Assembly (NCBI GenBank): GCA_009363875.1
Contig: CM018695.1
Span: 60,817,433-60,881,432 of the forward strand
DNA from: Mikania micrantha
Taxonomy: Eukaryota; Streptophyta; Magnoliopsida; Asterales; Asteraceae
DNA length: 64,000 nucleotides
Reading direction: 5' to 3'
The position numbers and the translations under genes were made by a program. Of the stretch, positions 1 to 11,744 are shown piece by piece (position 1 is the first letter of the stretch; each line of letters starts with the position of its first letter). The notes beneath the pieces are model-generated. The model searched no databases. It was not told where the DNA came from and saw only the letters and a program-made list of their open reading frames with translations.

Positions 1-989
1 GGCCTCTCAGTGCTTGCCATTCAGTGTTTCCCACAACTATTTACCTGGGTGACCAGTAACTAGGACGATATTGGAAATCCTTAGTTGACTTTGTGTCGAC
101 CAGGAAATCCTCTATCTCCCCCTGAGTTGCTAATTATACCTGGGGCTGGTTTGGTTTGATATTAGATTCCTTCGGGCATTCAGTTATCCATACCGGTAAC
201 TATCAAGCTAAACTCACGGATGCTATGGGTAAACTTACAAACAAAATGCTTAAACTATACTCGGAAACGGAAGAGAGGGTAGGTAAGACGCTTAATTATC
301 ATTAACAGCAATGTCCTATGCGACTTAGTATGTGGTGGGACGGCGTCTGGGCGGGTCATAGGCTTGACCCAGGGGTATGCCCTATATATAAGCATACCGA
401 GTTGGATGATACAGGTGGTGTTAATGAGATTAGGGTTGTTACCTAGGGGATTCAAGAATGCTTTTGGGGGATTATCATATACATCTAAACACGAGGCTTG
501 TTAAACTCATATTGAAGCTAATGCATACAAACAATATAGACTTGGAAACTTTGAATCAATAAACAAAAGCTATTTTCACATACTAAAACTACATGAACTC
601 ACCAACCATTGTGTTGACTTTGTTTTCTTACATGCTTTCTCAGGTGATGCACAGGTTTAAACTTAAGCTATTGGATTGCATGCTAGGCGGCCTAAATAGA
701 GGACCTAGTGATTTTGGGAAGCACATATTTTGTTAATCATACGAATCATTTTTGGACATCTTGTACAGATTACAAGATTGAATACTTTGATTCTTTGTTG
801 TTTACCAAGTTAAATTATCAAACATTGACACTGTAATTTAACTTTGTAATCCTATTTAAATGCTTTATTGTGCTTTAGTGATTCTTAACATTGATGGCTG
901 ATAACCCGATTATCACACCCGATATCGCGCCCAGGAACCTTCCGCCCGACGGGGACTCCGATCCAACCCCGCCGGCCCGGGGTGTGACA
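1..989 (+). mobile_element. 3' part of an LTR (L1), truncated by the window edge
   Basis: This is the downstream part of a long terminal repeat whose start lies left of the window. It ends in a GC-rich terminal block (about 905-989) finishing GGGGTGTGACA, the mirror of the TGTCACACCCC end of the gypsy LTRs at 1721 and 11,243. It also shares a TATA-like box (382-391) and a GAACTCACCAACC box near 597-609 with the other LTRs here. The element reads on the plus strand. No partner LTR or coding region is in view, so the lineage is inferred only from LTR similarity to the Ty3/gypsy element next door. Confidence 0.7.
382..391 (+). promoter_or_regulatory. TATA-like box of LTR L1
   Basis: CTATATATAAGCAT-type sequence at the position where the related LTRs also carry TATATA followed by AGC. 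It is the likely start-site element for LTR transcription. The inference rests on conservation among LTRs in this window. Confidence 0.45.
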
Positions 990-1720
990 AATTCGGTCTA
1001 CATGGAAATAATAAATCAACCTATGAGATTAAATATCAAAGGATATCATACATAGAATCATATTAATTCTAAGTTACTACAAAGGTGACAAGTTTTGAGC
1101 ATAATGAAATTCAAAAAGTTTAAACATGTTATTTTAAAGGTTTTAACAAGTGATTTCAAGGTGTCAAGACAAATGGAACAATGATGACACAAAACTATGT
1201 TACAAGATGTTAAAGGTTGTTAACCTTCAACCTAAAACCTAAGCTTTATACTTAGCATCTCTTCTGTTATGACATTAAGGTATGAGAATATAAAACAAAT
1301 AAACAAGTATATCAGCCTTACTTAATTGGGCTAAGTGCTATTAAGATCCTTAGTAAACAAATCGGGCCGAATGATGACCAAGACTGAGAGGGTTAGTCAA
1401 CATTAGGACCAACACCTACACACACATCAACTACAACTCATACTTATAAGTTAAATACAACGTGAAATCAATACAAGATCGTGAATACAACAACAAGTAC
1501 AACAAAGAGCGCGTGCATTCTTATTTATACTTAGTCAACCACTTCTTCAGCAAGGTGAGTTCATATGCCCCTTTTCTAATCATTAACTGATTTTAAACCC
1601 TCGAGGCTGAGAAACATACTTAACTTTAATTTATTTAAAAGTTTTAGTTTAACATATTGCTTATACTTAGATTTAGATAATATTGCTTGACTTATTATCG
1701 CTTATCATTGTATGCATGCT
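990..1720 (+). mobile_element. Left visible part of LTR L2, split by the gypsy element
   Basis: Plus-sense LTR sequence homologous to the reverse complement of the solo LTR at 19,546-24,505. Both share the AAGGTGAGTTCATATGCCCC box (here about 1552-1571) and a GAGCGCGTGCATTC stretch near 1507-1520. It continues at 15,170 after the 13.4-kb gypsy insertion. Its own beginning is missing because L1 ends directly against it at 989. The simplest reading is that L1's element inserted into L2. Confidence 0.6.
1716..1720. repeat. Target-site duplication ATGCT, left
   Basis: Five bases immediately left of the gypsy element, identical to 15,170-15,174. A 5-bp duplication is standard for LTR retrotransposon integrases. 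Confidence 0.9.
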
Positions 1721-2210
1721 TGTCACACCCCGAGCCGGCGGGGTAGGATCGGGTTTCCCCGACGGGCGGAAGGTTCCCGGGGTGCGATATCGTGAGTGAT
1801 AATCGAAGTGATCAGATTGTTTACATTGCACATGATATAAATGAAAAATGCTAAATATAATAGAATTACAAAAAATTAAAGCAGTATCGTTTATATTTTA
1901 ACAATGTAAATCTATAGTAACATCAATAAATGAATATCTTGTATTTACACAAGATATGCAAAATAATTTGTATAATGATGTCTTCAAAAGTATGCAGGTC
2001 CAAAGTACTAGTCTTCTATATGAAGTCCTAGTCCAAAAGAAATGACTTCCTAATTGACTTGTTCATCACCTGAGAAGTCATGCAAAAAGATCAAGTCAAC
2101 AAATGGTTGGTGAGTTCATATAGTTTTAGTAATTTAAAATGATTTGAAAACCTTCTTTGGTAAAGACCCTAACCTCATTAACACCACATGTAATATCCAC
2201 ATCGGTATGC

Positions 2211-2219
2211 TTATATATA
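2211..2219 (-). promoter_or_regulatory. TATA-like box in the gypsy 3' LTR
   Basis: Minus-strand CTATATATAAGC, conserved in the other LTR copy and in L1, L2 and L4. Confidence 0.45.
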
Positions 2220-4136
2220 GGGCATATGTAAGGGACAAGCCCTAGCCAACATCCCACCACATACTAATATGCATATGACACTGCTGTTAATGATAATTAA
2301 GCATTTTTACCCTTAACACAATCCCATAAGTTCTTCTGTTGGTTGTCCCTGTCATTACAATCATTTGAAATCCATGTTGATTTCACAAGTTCATCACACA
2401 TTATGATCAACTACAGTAATTGTATAAACAGTTATAAATGCTTAATTAAATAAATAAATAAACATTTAATAAAACCTAAGTCCTATTGATTGGGGCCTTT
2501 GGTCATACTCGAGTAGACTAGTCTGTCAATCTAGGTACTTAGTATTTAGGGAGTCTGTAAATATCCTCAAACATATGACCTACAAATCAAACGGTCTAGC
2601 TAGGACTTCTTGAAATGTAGGGTTTTTGTTTCGTCTGTTTTGGCATATGTTATCTCTGATATTTCCCAGGTTTTCCCTTGAAAATGATTTATTGATTCGT
2701 CTGATTCTGTTACAAGATGTACTTGATTCGTTAATCATAGAATACTAGATTCATTGATCAAATGTACACTTGATTCATAGTTCAACAAACACTTGATTTG
2801 TAGAACATTGAATATTGTCTTTGCAAAGATTGTTTTGTTTGATTTGTTGAAGTCCCACACTTGTTTCACCAAAATGTTTCATTTGATTCATTGAATTCAC
2901 CCAATTGATTTGTCAAGATGTTTAGTCTGATTCCTTGAACTCCCACACTTGTTTTGTCAAAATGTTTGATGTGATTCTTTTGAAATGTTTTGATCTGTTG
3001 AAATCTTTTAGTTTAAATCTGATTATTCACTTAATTTATAAGTAAATCAGTTAGTAAACCTGCATAAAATCTTCCTAGACATGGTCTAGGATAACATTTT
3101 TATATATGTAAACATATAAAATTAAAAGCATTTAAGTAAACAATTTAATAAACAGTTCATGCATGCTTCTCAGCCCTGCGTTTTAAAAACAAAATGTTAG
3201 AAAAGGGCAATGAACTCACCTGTGTTGATGGCTAATGTACTATCACAGAATGCGCACTCTTGTTTGTTGGCTAAGTTTCTTCAGTTCCTGAGTTATTTTA
3301 ATAGAATTCGGATATAATAAGTACGCATAGTAGTCGTTGTGCCTAAGGTTTGGGTCTTGTTATGCGTGCAACTAAGTGTCTTAGTACTAAGTGTATCTAA
3401 GATCTACTCTATCTTAATTACCCTTCTTATGATCCCAAATCCCATGATTAGTTATAATAGCTTACTTTTATATTTTAGAAAATTTCGGCAGAGTTTCTTT
3501 TATTTTATGTTTGAAATCCAGACAAATTTTCATTGTCTATTTTATAACAAAGTCCCAATTCAATCAATTCAAATAAATATTTAAACCAAAACATTACAAT
3601 TAATCTTTTATAACAAAATTTAACTAAAAGAAAACGATGCCATTATAATTCACATTTCAAACTAATTAAAACTTTAGAAGTTATTAACAAACTCTTATAA
3701 ATTCACCATGTCTTTTCCCTTAATTGATACATCATTATTTGAGTTTAAGTAACCACTTAAGGTATGATGGGCCTAATTAAGCCCTATTGGGCCCTCTTAA
3801 GCCCATTGACAACCTTTTGATTATTCCTTGTATTATCCCATGTAAATCTCACCTCTAACTACTTGTTATTTATAACATATTCTATGAGGCATACTTTAGT
3901 AGCCTTGATCCATACTTAGTCTTTAAACTCTAGTTAGTAGTTCTTGATGTTCTAGTTCGTAATAGCACAAGTTTTGCACAAAATTTGATACTTCATGTCA
4001 TTCCCATGCACACACTTATCCCATGCACACACACACTTACCCTACTCATGCATGCTCATGTATACCAACCCTATGTGCCATGCCATCAAGGAATTTTTGT
4101 GATTATCCTAGTTATAACACCCCTAAAGCAGCGAAC

Positions 4137-4590
4137 CCTTTGTGAGGAACACCTAAGGTTCGGCTAGGTTGACAATATATAGGGTTCGGCTATCACCCGG
4201 CCACCAACGAACCCTTGGGGTTCGGCCATGCCTCAATTTTCCACGAACCTTTAAGGTTTGGCTAGCTCAAATGATGTCACAGGCTCGTTGCATGAGTCCC
4301 GTAGGTTCGGTGCAGATGAGACACTGGTTCGGTTAGATGACCATAGTTCGGCTAACAAGAAGGTTCGCTCGACAACTAAGGGTTCGTGAACCAGGGTTCG
4401 GTTGTCAGCAATGCAGGGTTCGGGACTCAGACACTCCAGGTTCGTTGCAGGGTTAGGTGCAGGAGGCAGGTTCGTTGCAGGTTCCTGTTCCAGGGTTCAG
4501 CCAAATGGGTTCGTTTGGCCATGGGTTCGCCAAGGAGAAAGCTAGGTTCGGCCAATGGTTGAGGGTTCGGCCGAGATGTTCTTTCACGAA
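4137..4590. repeat. GGTTCGG-rich array in the 3' LTR
   Basis: GGTTCGGCYA, GGTTCG or close variants recur at irregular short intervals across about 450 bp. The spacing is not constant, so this is a motif cluster and not a clean tandem repeat. The same block is at 13,645-14,100. Confidence 0.7.
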
Positions 4591-5662
4591 CCTGCAACTT
4601 TTATGAGTCTTAATCTTCATCATAACGAGCTCCAACCTGTTACAATCTTATTCCTAAAACCACCTAGACGTGCAAGGTAACTTAACTCAAGTGTTTCAAA
4701 CGTTTTATAACCGATTAACACCAATAATCTTAGGGGTCACGAAACATAGATATTAAACCAAAATAAGATCGAGTTTTTACCTCAATTTCGTGGATGGAAG
4801 CTCGAAATACTTGTACTTATGTAATCTACAAGATGAGAGGATCGTCTTGACACCAACCTTGCTTGAATCCGACTTGAAACGAAGGAGATTTGCTAGAGAG
4901 AAGATGGTTTCTTGAATGAAATTTAGAGAGAGAGAGAAAACGAGTGAGAGAGAGAAGGAGTGAAAATGGGTGGTGGTTGTGGCATTTAATGCCACATTGA
5001 ATGTGGGGAAAATACCCGGTCGTTTGGTCTCGTTCGTTTTCGCGTAAAATGCCGGTTCGCGTAGTTTTCGCGACGAAGCGACGCGGTTTGTAAAATTAGA
5101 AATCACTTAATTCTTCTAGGTTGTGATTCCTAATAAATTAACTAATATCTTTTATTTATTAAATTTAAAACATAAATTAACCGTTTAAATCGAAATGTAC
5201 AGTCGTCGCGCGTATTCGTTCGGATCGTAACCCGTACGAACACGGCGATAACTATACATTTCAATCTTGTTTTCTAATTATAGAATATCATTCAGAACGT
5301 TAAACTTTCAGATATATTCGTACAGATGGTCACCTATACGAATAACCCGTAAGTTTAGCACTCACATAACAATATTCATGTGTTTTGTTCTATAAGACCT
5401 CACATACATTTATACATAATAAGTCCTAATAACTAATCCCATGATGGTTTTGTGTTGCCAGATAATTATCTGACTCAAAAACCATTGTTCTGAACTGTGT
5501 TTCTGTCAAATGTTTCTGAATTTGTTCTATGAACACACAGAATGACAATGATAAATGATATGAATAATGAAACATACTGAAATGTATATGATTCGTACCT
5601 GTTTACTGTTCATATGCTGTAGAGATCACTGTTCCGGTGGCGGTTCCGGCACTGATGTTACA

Positions 5663-5672
5663 GTATCCCCTT
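5663..5672 (-). other. Polypurine tract
   Basis: The minus strand reads AAGGGGATAC directly before the 3' LTR start TGTAAC. It is short, but it is in the only possible position for the plus-strand primer. Confidence 0.6.
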
Positions 5673-5696
5673 GTTAGAGAAATTTCGTCCCGAAAT

Positions 5697-6254
5697 TTAA
5701 GAGTTGTTATCAGGTACAGCTTCCTCTTCAAACAGTTGGGGATACTTTAACTTCATGTGATCTTCACGTTCCCAAGTGAACTTGGGCCCGCGTCTTGAAT
5801 TCCATCGAACCTTTACAATAGGAACACGGCTTCGCCTCAGTTGTTTACCCTTGCGATCCATAATCTCTAAAGGTTCTTCAATGAAATGTAACTGTTCATC
5901 GACTTGAATCTCTTCGATTGGAATGACGAGAGACTCGTCAGCAAGGCATTTCTTTAGGTTTGAGACGTGAAACATGTCATGCATACCACTGAGTTCATCT
6001 GGTAATCTCAGTCGATAAGCTACAGGACCTATACGTTCGATGATCTCGAACGGTCCCACGTATCGTGGTGCTAATTTGCCTTTCTTTCCAAAGCGTACAA
6101 CGCCTTTCCATGGGGATACCTTCAGCATTACACGATCTCCCACTTGGAATTCCAACGGCTTGCGCCGTTTGTCGGCGTAGCTCTTTTGTCTGCTCTTTGT
6201 TGCTTGTAGTCTTCTTTGAATCTGAGCTATCTTGTCAGTGGTTTCTTGGATAAG
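5697..6254 (-). pseudogene. pol: Gypsy integrase C-terminus with chromodomain-like tail
   Basis: The same frame continues past the stop at 6255. It carries the GPF-type module (FQVGDRVMLKV, then RYVGPFEI) followed by a segment reading VKVRWNSRRGPKFTWERE and a terminal YPQLFEE. The latter resembles the degenerate chromodomain of Tekay/Del chromoviruses, thought to guide integration through chromatin contacts. The natural stop is at 5697-5699, 35 bp before the 3' LTR. Confidence 0.82.
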
Positions 6255-6776
6255 TTATGGTCCAGTTATTCGGGTGTCTCCAATTTCAGTCCAACAGATC
6301 GGTGATCGACATTTCCGGCCATAAAGAGCCTCGAATGGTGCACATCCGATACTGCTGTGGTAACTGTTATTGTAGGAGAACTCAATCAGTGGCAAATGGG
6401 AGTCCCAGTTTCCCCCGAAGTCCAATATACATGTCCTCAACATGTCCTCTAGGGTCTGGATAGTACGTTCGCTTTGACCATCCGTTTGTGGATGATAAGC
6501 TGTACTCAGATTTAACTGTGTCCCTAGAGACTTTTGCAATGACTGCCAGAACCTGGATGTGAATCTGCTATCTCGATCAGAAATAATAGATAATGGCACA
6601 CCGTGGCGTACCACTATCTCATTTATGTACAATCTTGCCAGTTTATCCATCGTGAAAGTCTCACGCATAGGCAAGAAATGAGCAGATTTGGTTAAACGGT
6701 CAATGATCACCCAAATTGTATCGTGACCACTGGAAGTGCGGGGTAGCTTGGTAATGAAATCCATAGCTATTTGTTC
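6255..6776 (-). pseudogene. pol: Gypsy integrase catalytic core
   Basis: rve-type core with the DDE triad visible in context: D in MDFITKLP, D in SIISDRDSRF and E in QSERTIQTLED. The YHPQTDGQSE motif typical of gypsy integrases is intact. The frame ends at a TAA (6255-6257) where homologues continue with an acidic residue, a third nonsense mutation. Normally it joins the cDNA ends to target DNA. Confidence 0.88.
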
Positions 6777-7102
6777 TCACTTCCAGAGCGGAATTTCAGG
6801 CTGTTCCAGTAGACCAGACGGTCTCTGGTGTTCCGCCTTTACCTGCGCACACGTTAGACACTGGCCGACATACTCAGCTATGTCTTTCTTCATCCCCGGC
6901 CACCAATAAAATCCACGCAAGTCTTGGTACATTTTATCAGCGCCCGGATGGACAGAGTATTTAGTCTTGTGTGCTTCATCGAAGATAAGTCTTCTCAATT
7001 CATCTACCGCCGGGATCCATATACGTTCTCGATAGTAGATCATTCCATCAGGCTTCGTGTCGAACTTTTTCTCTGCTCCACAATCAAGTTCCTTCTTCAG
7101 AT
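6777..7102 (-). pseudogene. pol: Gypsy integrase zinc-binding domain
   Basis: This continues pol on the far side of the hAT insertion, starting in the duplicated target bases. It holds the integrase H2C2 zinc domain (histidines around YSVHPG, cysteines in CLTCAQVK). It ends at a TGA where the family normally has a tryptophan codon, just before the catalytic core. This is the second nonsense mutation in the element. Confidence 0.85.
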
Positions 7103-7795
7103 TAGGGGTGATTATCGGTCCGGAACCGGACCGGACCGGACCGGACCGGACCGGAACCGAACCCGTTTTAACATAAATTTGGGAACCGAGAACCGGACCG
7201 ATTATTAGAAACCGGTTCCGGGTAATACGGGTTTCACGGTTCGGTTTTCGCGGGTTTCGCGGGTTTGGACCTGTTTAATGTAAAAGCAATCAGTTAGAAC
7301 ATAACATCAAAAACCTGTAAGAAAAAAATAAAGAAATGGTTCGTGTACTTGGTGCTAATGTTTTGGAACGTGAATATGACATAATTCTATACATGATAAT
7401 ATCACAAACATTTAAAAATGTCTATAAATATTCAAGTTGGTTCTTGCTCATGATGAATTGAATTGAAAAATGAAAATCACATTTGAAAACTTGAAGTTGG
7501 ATAGTCACCCTGTGTCGAGTAAGTTGCCTATTAGAATCATGAAATCTCAATTCTCAATTTAGAAACTAGCTTGTATAGGTAGGCATTTTTAATTTTTCTA
7601 AAAAAACTAGGTTAAAAAACCGGTCCGGGTTTCATGGGTAACCCGCGGGTTAGAACCCGGAACCGGACCGAAACCGATTAAGCCCCATAAACATACCCGA
7701 AACCCGAACCTTCTTTTATAAACGGGTACCCGAACCTGTTTTCACGGTTCGGGTCTTCGGTTCTCGCGGTCCGGACCGTTTCTTGCACACCCCTA
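7103..7795. mobile_element. Non-autonomous hAT element inside gypsy pol
   Basis: 693 bp with terminal inverted repeats TAGGGGTG/CACCCCTA and a perfect 8-bp duplication CTTCAGAT (7095-7102 and 7796-7803). TIR and duplication size are both diagnostic of hAT. Both subterminal regions are packed with CCGGACCGG, GGAACCGG and GGTTCGGG variants, while the middle is AT-rich and noncoding. No transposase is present, so movement would have needed one in trans. Confidence 0.92.
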
Positions 7796-10744
7796 CTTCA
7801 GATTACCTCGGTCAAGTGCTTCTTGTTGTGCTTGAATAATCCTGTCACTTAAGCTGGTCTGCACGGTTATCCCCATTGCTCTAACACGTAGGGGTTTGAC
7901 CCGTTCCTTCCGGCTCAATGCATCAGCTATGACGTTCGCCTTTCCCGGATGGTACTTAATTACACAATCATAGTCGTTCAGAAGTTCAACCCAACGGCGT
8001 TGTCGCATGTTGAGTTCCTTCTGATCAAAGATGTGCTGCAGACTCTTGTGATCAGTGAATATGGTACACTTGGTGCCATATAAGAAATGTCTCCAAATCT
8101 TCAAGGCGAAGATTACCGCTCCCAGTTCAAGATCATGAGTAGTGTAGTTCTTCTCATGAACCTTTAACAGTCTTGATGCATAGGCTATAACCTTGTCCCG
8201 TTGCATTAACACGCAACCGAGTCCCTGATGAGAAGCATCACAGTACACAACACAGTCATCACAGCCCTCTGGGAGAGATAGGATTGGAGCATCACATAGT
8301 TTTTGTTTCAATGTCTGAAAAGCATCTTCCTGTTTCTGCTCCCAGACGAACGGTTCACTTTTCTGGGTTAACTTAGTGAGTGGTAGAGCTATCTTAGAAA
8401 AATTCGAGATGAACCTTCTATAATAACCTGCCAATCCCAGAAAAGACCGTATCTCCGTCGGTGTCTTTGGAGTGTCCCAATTCTTTATCGCCTCGATCTT
8501 GGCAGGATCTACATGAATTCCCTCACTGTTGACTACATGACCCAGAAATTGAACTTCTCTTAGCCAAAATTCACATTTGGAGAATTTAGCATAAAGTTTC
8601 TTTTCTTTCAACAGCTCCAAGATCTTTCTGAGGTGTTGCTCGTGTTCTGTTTTGGTCTTGGAATAAATCAGTTTGTCATCAATAAAGACAATGACAAACT
8701 GATCCAAGTACGGCTTGCACACTCGGTTCATGAGGTCCATGAAAACCGCTGGTGCATTTGTCAATCCGAAAGGCATCACCATGAATTCGTAATGCCCGTA
8801 TCTTGTTCGGAAGGCCGTTTTCGGTATATCCTCATCTTGAACTCTCAGCTGATGATATCCAGACCGCAAGTCAATCTTTGAGAAGTATTGAGCTCCTTGC
8901 AGTTGGTCAAATAAATCATCAATCCTCGGCAATGGATACCGATTCTTGATGGTTAGTTCGTTCAGCTCCCTGTAATCTATGCACATTCTGAACGATCCGT
9001 CCTTCTTCTTCACAAACAAGACCGGAGCTCCCCAAGGTGAGTAGCTCGGTCTGATGAAACCCTTGTCAAGTAGCTCCTGTAATTGATTAGACAATTCCTG
9101 CATCTCTGAAGGTGCTAACCTGTAAGGAGATTTAGCAACAGGAGTTGCTCCAGGAATTAAGTCAATACGAAACTCTACTGGTCGCACAGGTGGCAAACCT
9201 GGTAGATCTTCAGGAAACACTTCAGGATATTCTCTCACTACCGGTACATCTTGAATCTTTTTCTTCTCCTTTCCCTTTTCCACCACATGAGCCAAGAACG
9301 CCACGCACTGCTTCTGTAGACACTTACGCGCCTGTATGCAAGAGATGATTTTGACACTTCCTTTTGCTTGATCCCCTTTAACTTCCAATACACGATCACT
9401 CAGCAATGGAATTCGAAGCAGCTTCTCAGAACAGATGACTTCCACTCGGTTAGAGGAAAGCCAATCCATTCCAACAATGATGTCGAAACTACCCAACTCC
9501 ATCGGTATCAAATCGATGGCAAATGTATGACCATTAAGTGTCAATGGGCAATTTCTATAAACAGTGCTAACTGTAATCTGTTTCCCGTTAGCTACTTCTA
9601 TAATGTAAGGGGAGTCTAACTGTTCCTCTATGGAATCTAGTTGGCATGCAAAGTCGGTAGAGATAAAACTCTGATCCGCGCCAGTATCAAATAGAACAGA
9701 TGCATAAAAGTCATGTAAGAGAAACGTACCAGTGACCACATTTGGGTCCTGGCGTGCAGCTGGTGCTCCGATGGCAAAATCTCGTCCACGGGGTGCTTGA
9801 ACTGCTGGTTGAGCCTTCTTTGGGCAATTCTTCGCAAAGTGGCCTTGTTCGCCACAGTTATAGCATCCACCATGGTTCTGATTAGCTGGTGGAGGGAGAG
9901 CCAAAGCAGCATTGTTGACTGCTTGATTAGGTGTCATCCGGCAGTACTGGACCCAATGGCCCTTTCTTCCACATCCCGTACATTGCTTGCAGGGAATGTC
10001 AGCAGGGTGATGATACTGACACTTGGCACACAGAGGAAACGTGCCAGTGTAAGGTTTGCGGTTTGGGTTCTGTGGTGGTGCTGCTGCTACTTGTTGAAGA
10101 GGTGTGGCCACCGTGTAGTTCTTGATGGTCTTCTGCTTCTTCTTCTTCTGATGCTGGAAGGGTTTCTTTGAAGACTCAGCTTTGTTCTTACGGGGTTCCG
10201 CCTCCTTCTTTAGAACCCCAGAGGCTACCATGAGATCAGTGAGTTTCCCAGACAGTCTCACTGCAGATTCAACAGTATTAGGGTTGGCTGAAACAACCAT
10301 GCCCTGAATGCAGGCGGGAAGTCCACCTACATAACGGTCTATCCTTTTCTCCAGAGTTGGTACCATATCAGGTACCAAAGCAACTAACTCGTGGTAACGA
10401 GTAGTGTACCCCATGTGATCAGCCCCCTTCATCACATGGTTGGATAGTTCAACCTCCAACTTCTGCAGCTCATTCTTGGGGCAGAATTCTGTTCGCAGCA
10501 GTGCCTTGAAGTCTTCCCATGGCATTGCCATAGCTTCCTCTCTTCCTCGGGCGTTGATCTGACCATTCCACCAAGTCAGAGCCCTTTTGTTGAATGTTCC
10601 AGCTGAGTAACGGACCTTGTGGTGTTCAGGGCAACTGCAAAGATCCAAGGTTGCCTCAATCTTCTCAATCCATTGGATTAACCCAACTGCGCCTTCAAAC
10701 CCACTAAAACTGGGCGGTTTACATCCTACAAAGGACTTGTAGGA
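7796..10744 (-). pseudogene. gag-pol: Gypsy gag-PR-RT-RNase H, interrupted
   Basis: One open frame of about 980 codons after the gag stop. Numbered from the codon at 10,648, I see a retrotransposon gag domain (about 1-105), a lysine-rich linker, a C-H-H-C cluster (about 207-220) and two CCHC zinc knuckles (about 223-236 and 262-275). The aspartic protease has DTG at 321-323. Reverse transcriptase spans about 500-690 with the catalytic box reading FIDD at 655-658. RNase H runs from about 800 (DAS at 804-806) to 915. After RNase H the frame is cut by the hAT element at 7795, and its last codons are hAT sequence. A lysine follows FIDD where a hydrophobic residue is usual. Capsid, protease and polymerase activities are expected of the intact family; this copy cannot make the full polyprotein. 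Confidence 0.9.
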
Positions 10745-11065
10745 TTAATGAGATGAATCTCCAGTATTTCCACTGGCTTCTCCTGATGTGTTGCCAGTGT
10801 TGAGGATTTCATTACGAAGACGAAGGAACATCTCCGGTATTGCTTCTTTCATCTGATTTGTCATCTGGCTACTCAGTAACGTCACCTGAGCGATAGTAGC
10901 AGGATCCATGGTCGGTGCTGTGCCCGAACCAGATGCTTGAGTAATCAATGGAGGAGGGGGAGGAGGAGGTGGTGGTGGCGAATCATTTGGTGACGGTGTG
11001 GAAGAGTGTGGAGCCAAATCTTGTGGTGGTAGCTGTATCAAAGGAGGCTGTCTTCTCGGCGGCAT
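10745..11065 (-). pseudogene. gag: Gypsy gag, N-terminal piece
   Basis: About 106 codons starting MPPRRQPP. An earlier in-frame ATG exists at 11,074, but the MPPRR start is the usual one in this group. The peptide is proline-rich with a ten-proline run, then a segment with hydrophobic and acidic residues, then a TAA stop at 10,745-10,747. The same frame continues immediately afterwards with gag sequence, so the stop is a nonsense mutation (or, less likely, a leaky codon) and not the natural gag end. It encodes the start of the structural capsid polyprotein. Confidence 0.8.
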
Positions 11066-11220
11066 TCTGATCATAACCAATAAAGTTATCGGTTAGTGCA
11101 ATGATCGAATACAGAAGACAGTATGCAATTAATTCCTAAGTCCTGTTTTCTCTATATGCAGGGTCCCTAGGTTATAGTCTAGGCCCAAACCATTTAAATA
11201 ACTGACCTATATTTCTCTAT

Positions 11221-11239
11221 AACCATGGCTCTGATACCA
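11221..11239 (-). other. Primer-binding site, tRNA-iMet type
   Basis: The minus strand reads TGGTATCAGAGCCATGG, starting three bases inside the 5' LTR edge. TGGTATCAGAGC is the complement of the 3' end of plant initiator tRNA-Met and the usual plant LTR-element primer site. Confidence 0.9.
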
Positions 11240-11735
11240 ATCTGTCACACCCCGAGCCGGCGGGGTAGGATCGGGTTTCCCCGACGGGCGGAAGGTTCCC
11301 GGGGTGCGATATCGTGAGTGATAATCGAAGTGATCAGATTGTTTACATTGCACATAATATAAATGATAAATGCTAAATATAATAGAATTACAAAGTTAAA
11401 TTACAGCAGTATCGTTTATAATTTAACAAAGTAAATCTATTGTAACATCAATAAATGAATATCTTGTATTTACACAAGATATGCAAAATAATTTGTATAA
11501 TGATGTCTTCAAAAGTATGCAGGTCCAAAATACTAGTCTTTTATATGAAGTCCTAGTCCAAAAGAAATGACTTCCTAATTGACCTGTTCGTCACCTGAGA
11601 AGTCATGCAAAAAGATCAAGTCAACACATGGTTGGTGAGTTCATATAGTTTTAGTAATTTAAAATGATTTGAAAACCTCCTTTGGTAAAGACCCTAACCT
11701 CATTAACACCACATGTAATATCTACATCGGTATGC

Positions 11736-11744
11736 TTATATATA
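11736..11744 (-). promoter_or_regulatory. TATA-like box in the gypsy 5' LTR
   Basis: Same minus-strand motif in the promoter-side LTR. This is the copy expected to drive the genomic RNA. Confidence 0.5.

Larger units (their letters stand above)
1721..5662 (-). repeat. 3' LTR of the gypsy element
   Basis: Left LTR copy, which is the downstream one because the element reads on the minus strand. It is near-identical over its length to 11,243-15,169. Visible differences are single-base changes and a short extra CACACAC-containing segment around 4014-4027 that the right copy lacks. It contains a minus-strand TATA box (2211-2219), a GGTTCGG-rich region (4137-4590) and a GAGA tract near 4921-4960. 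Confidence 0.93.

Noticed and set aside
4777..5106. 109-codon frame present in both gypsy LTRs
   Set aside because: Preserved only because the LTRs are near-identical; low complexity from GAGA tract, no recognisable domain.
9797..10171. Plus-strand frame of 124 codons opposite the gypsy gag
   Set aside because: Antisense shadow of the gag-pol frame.
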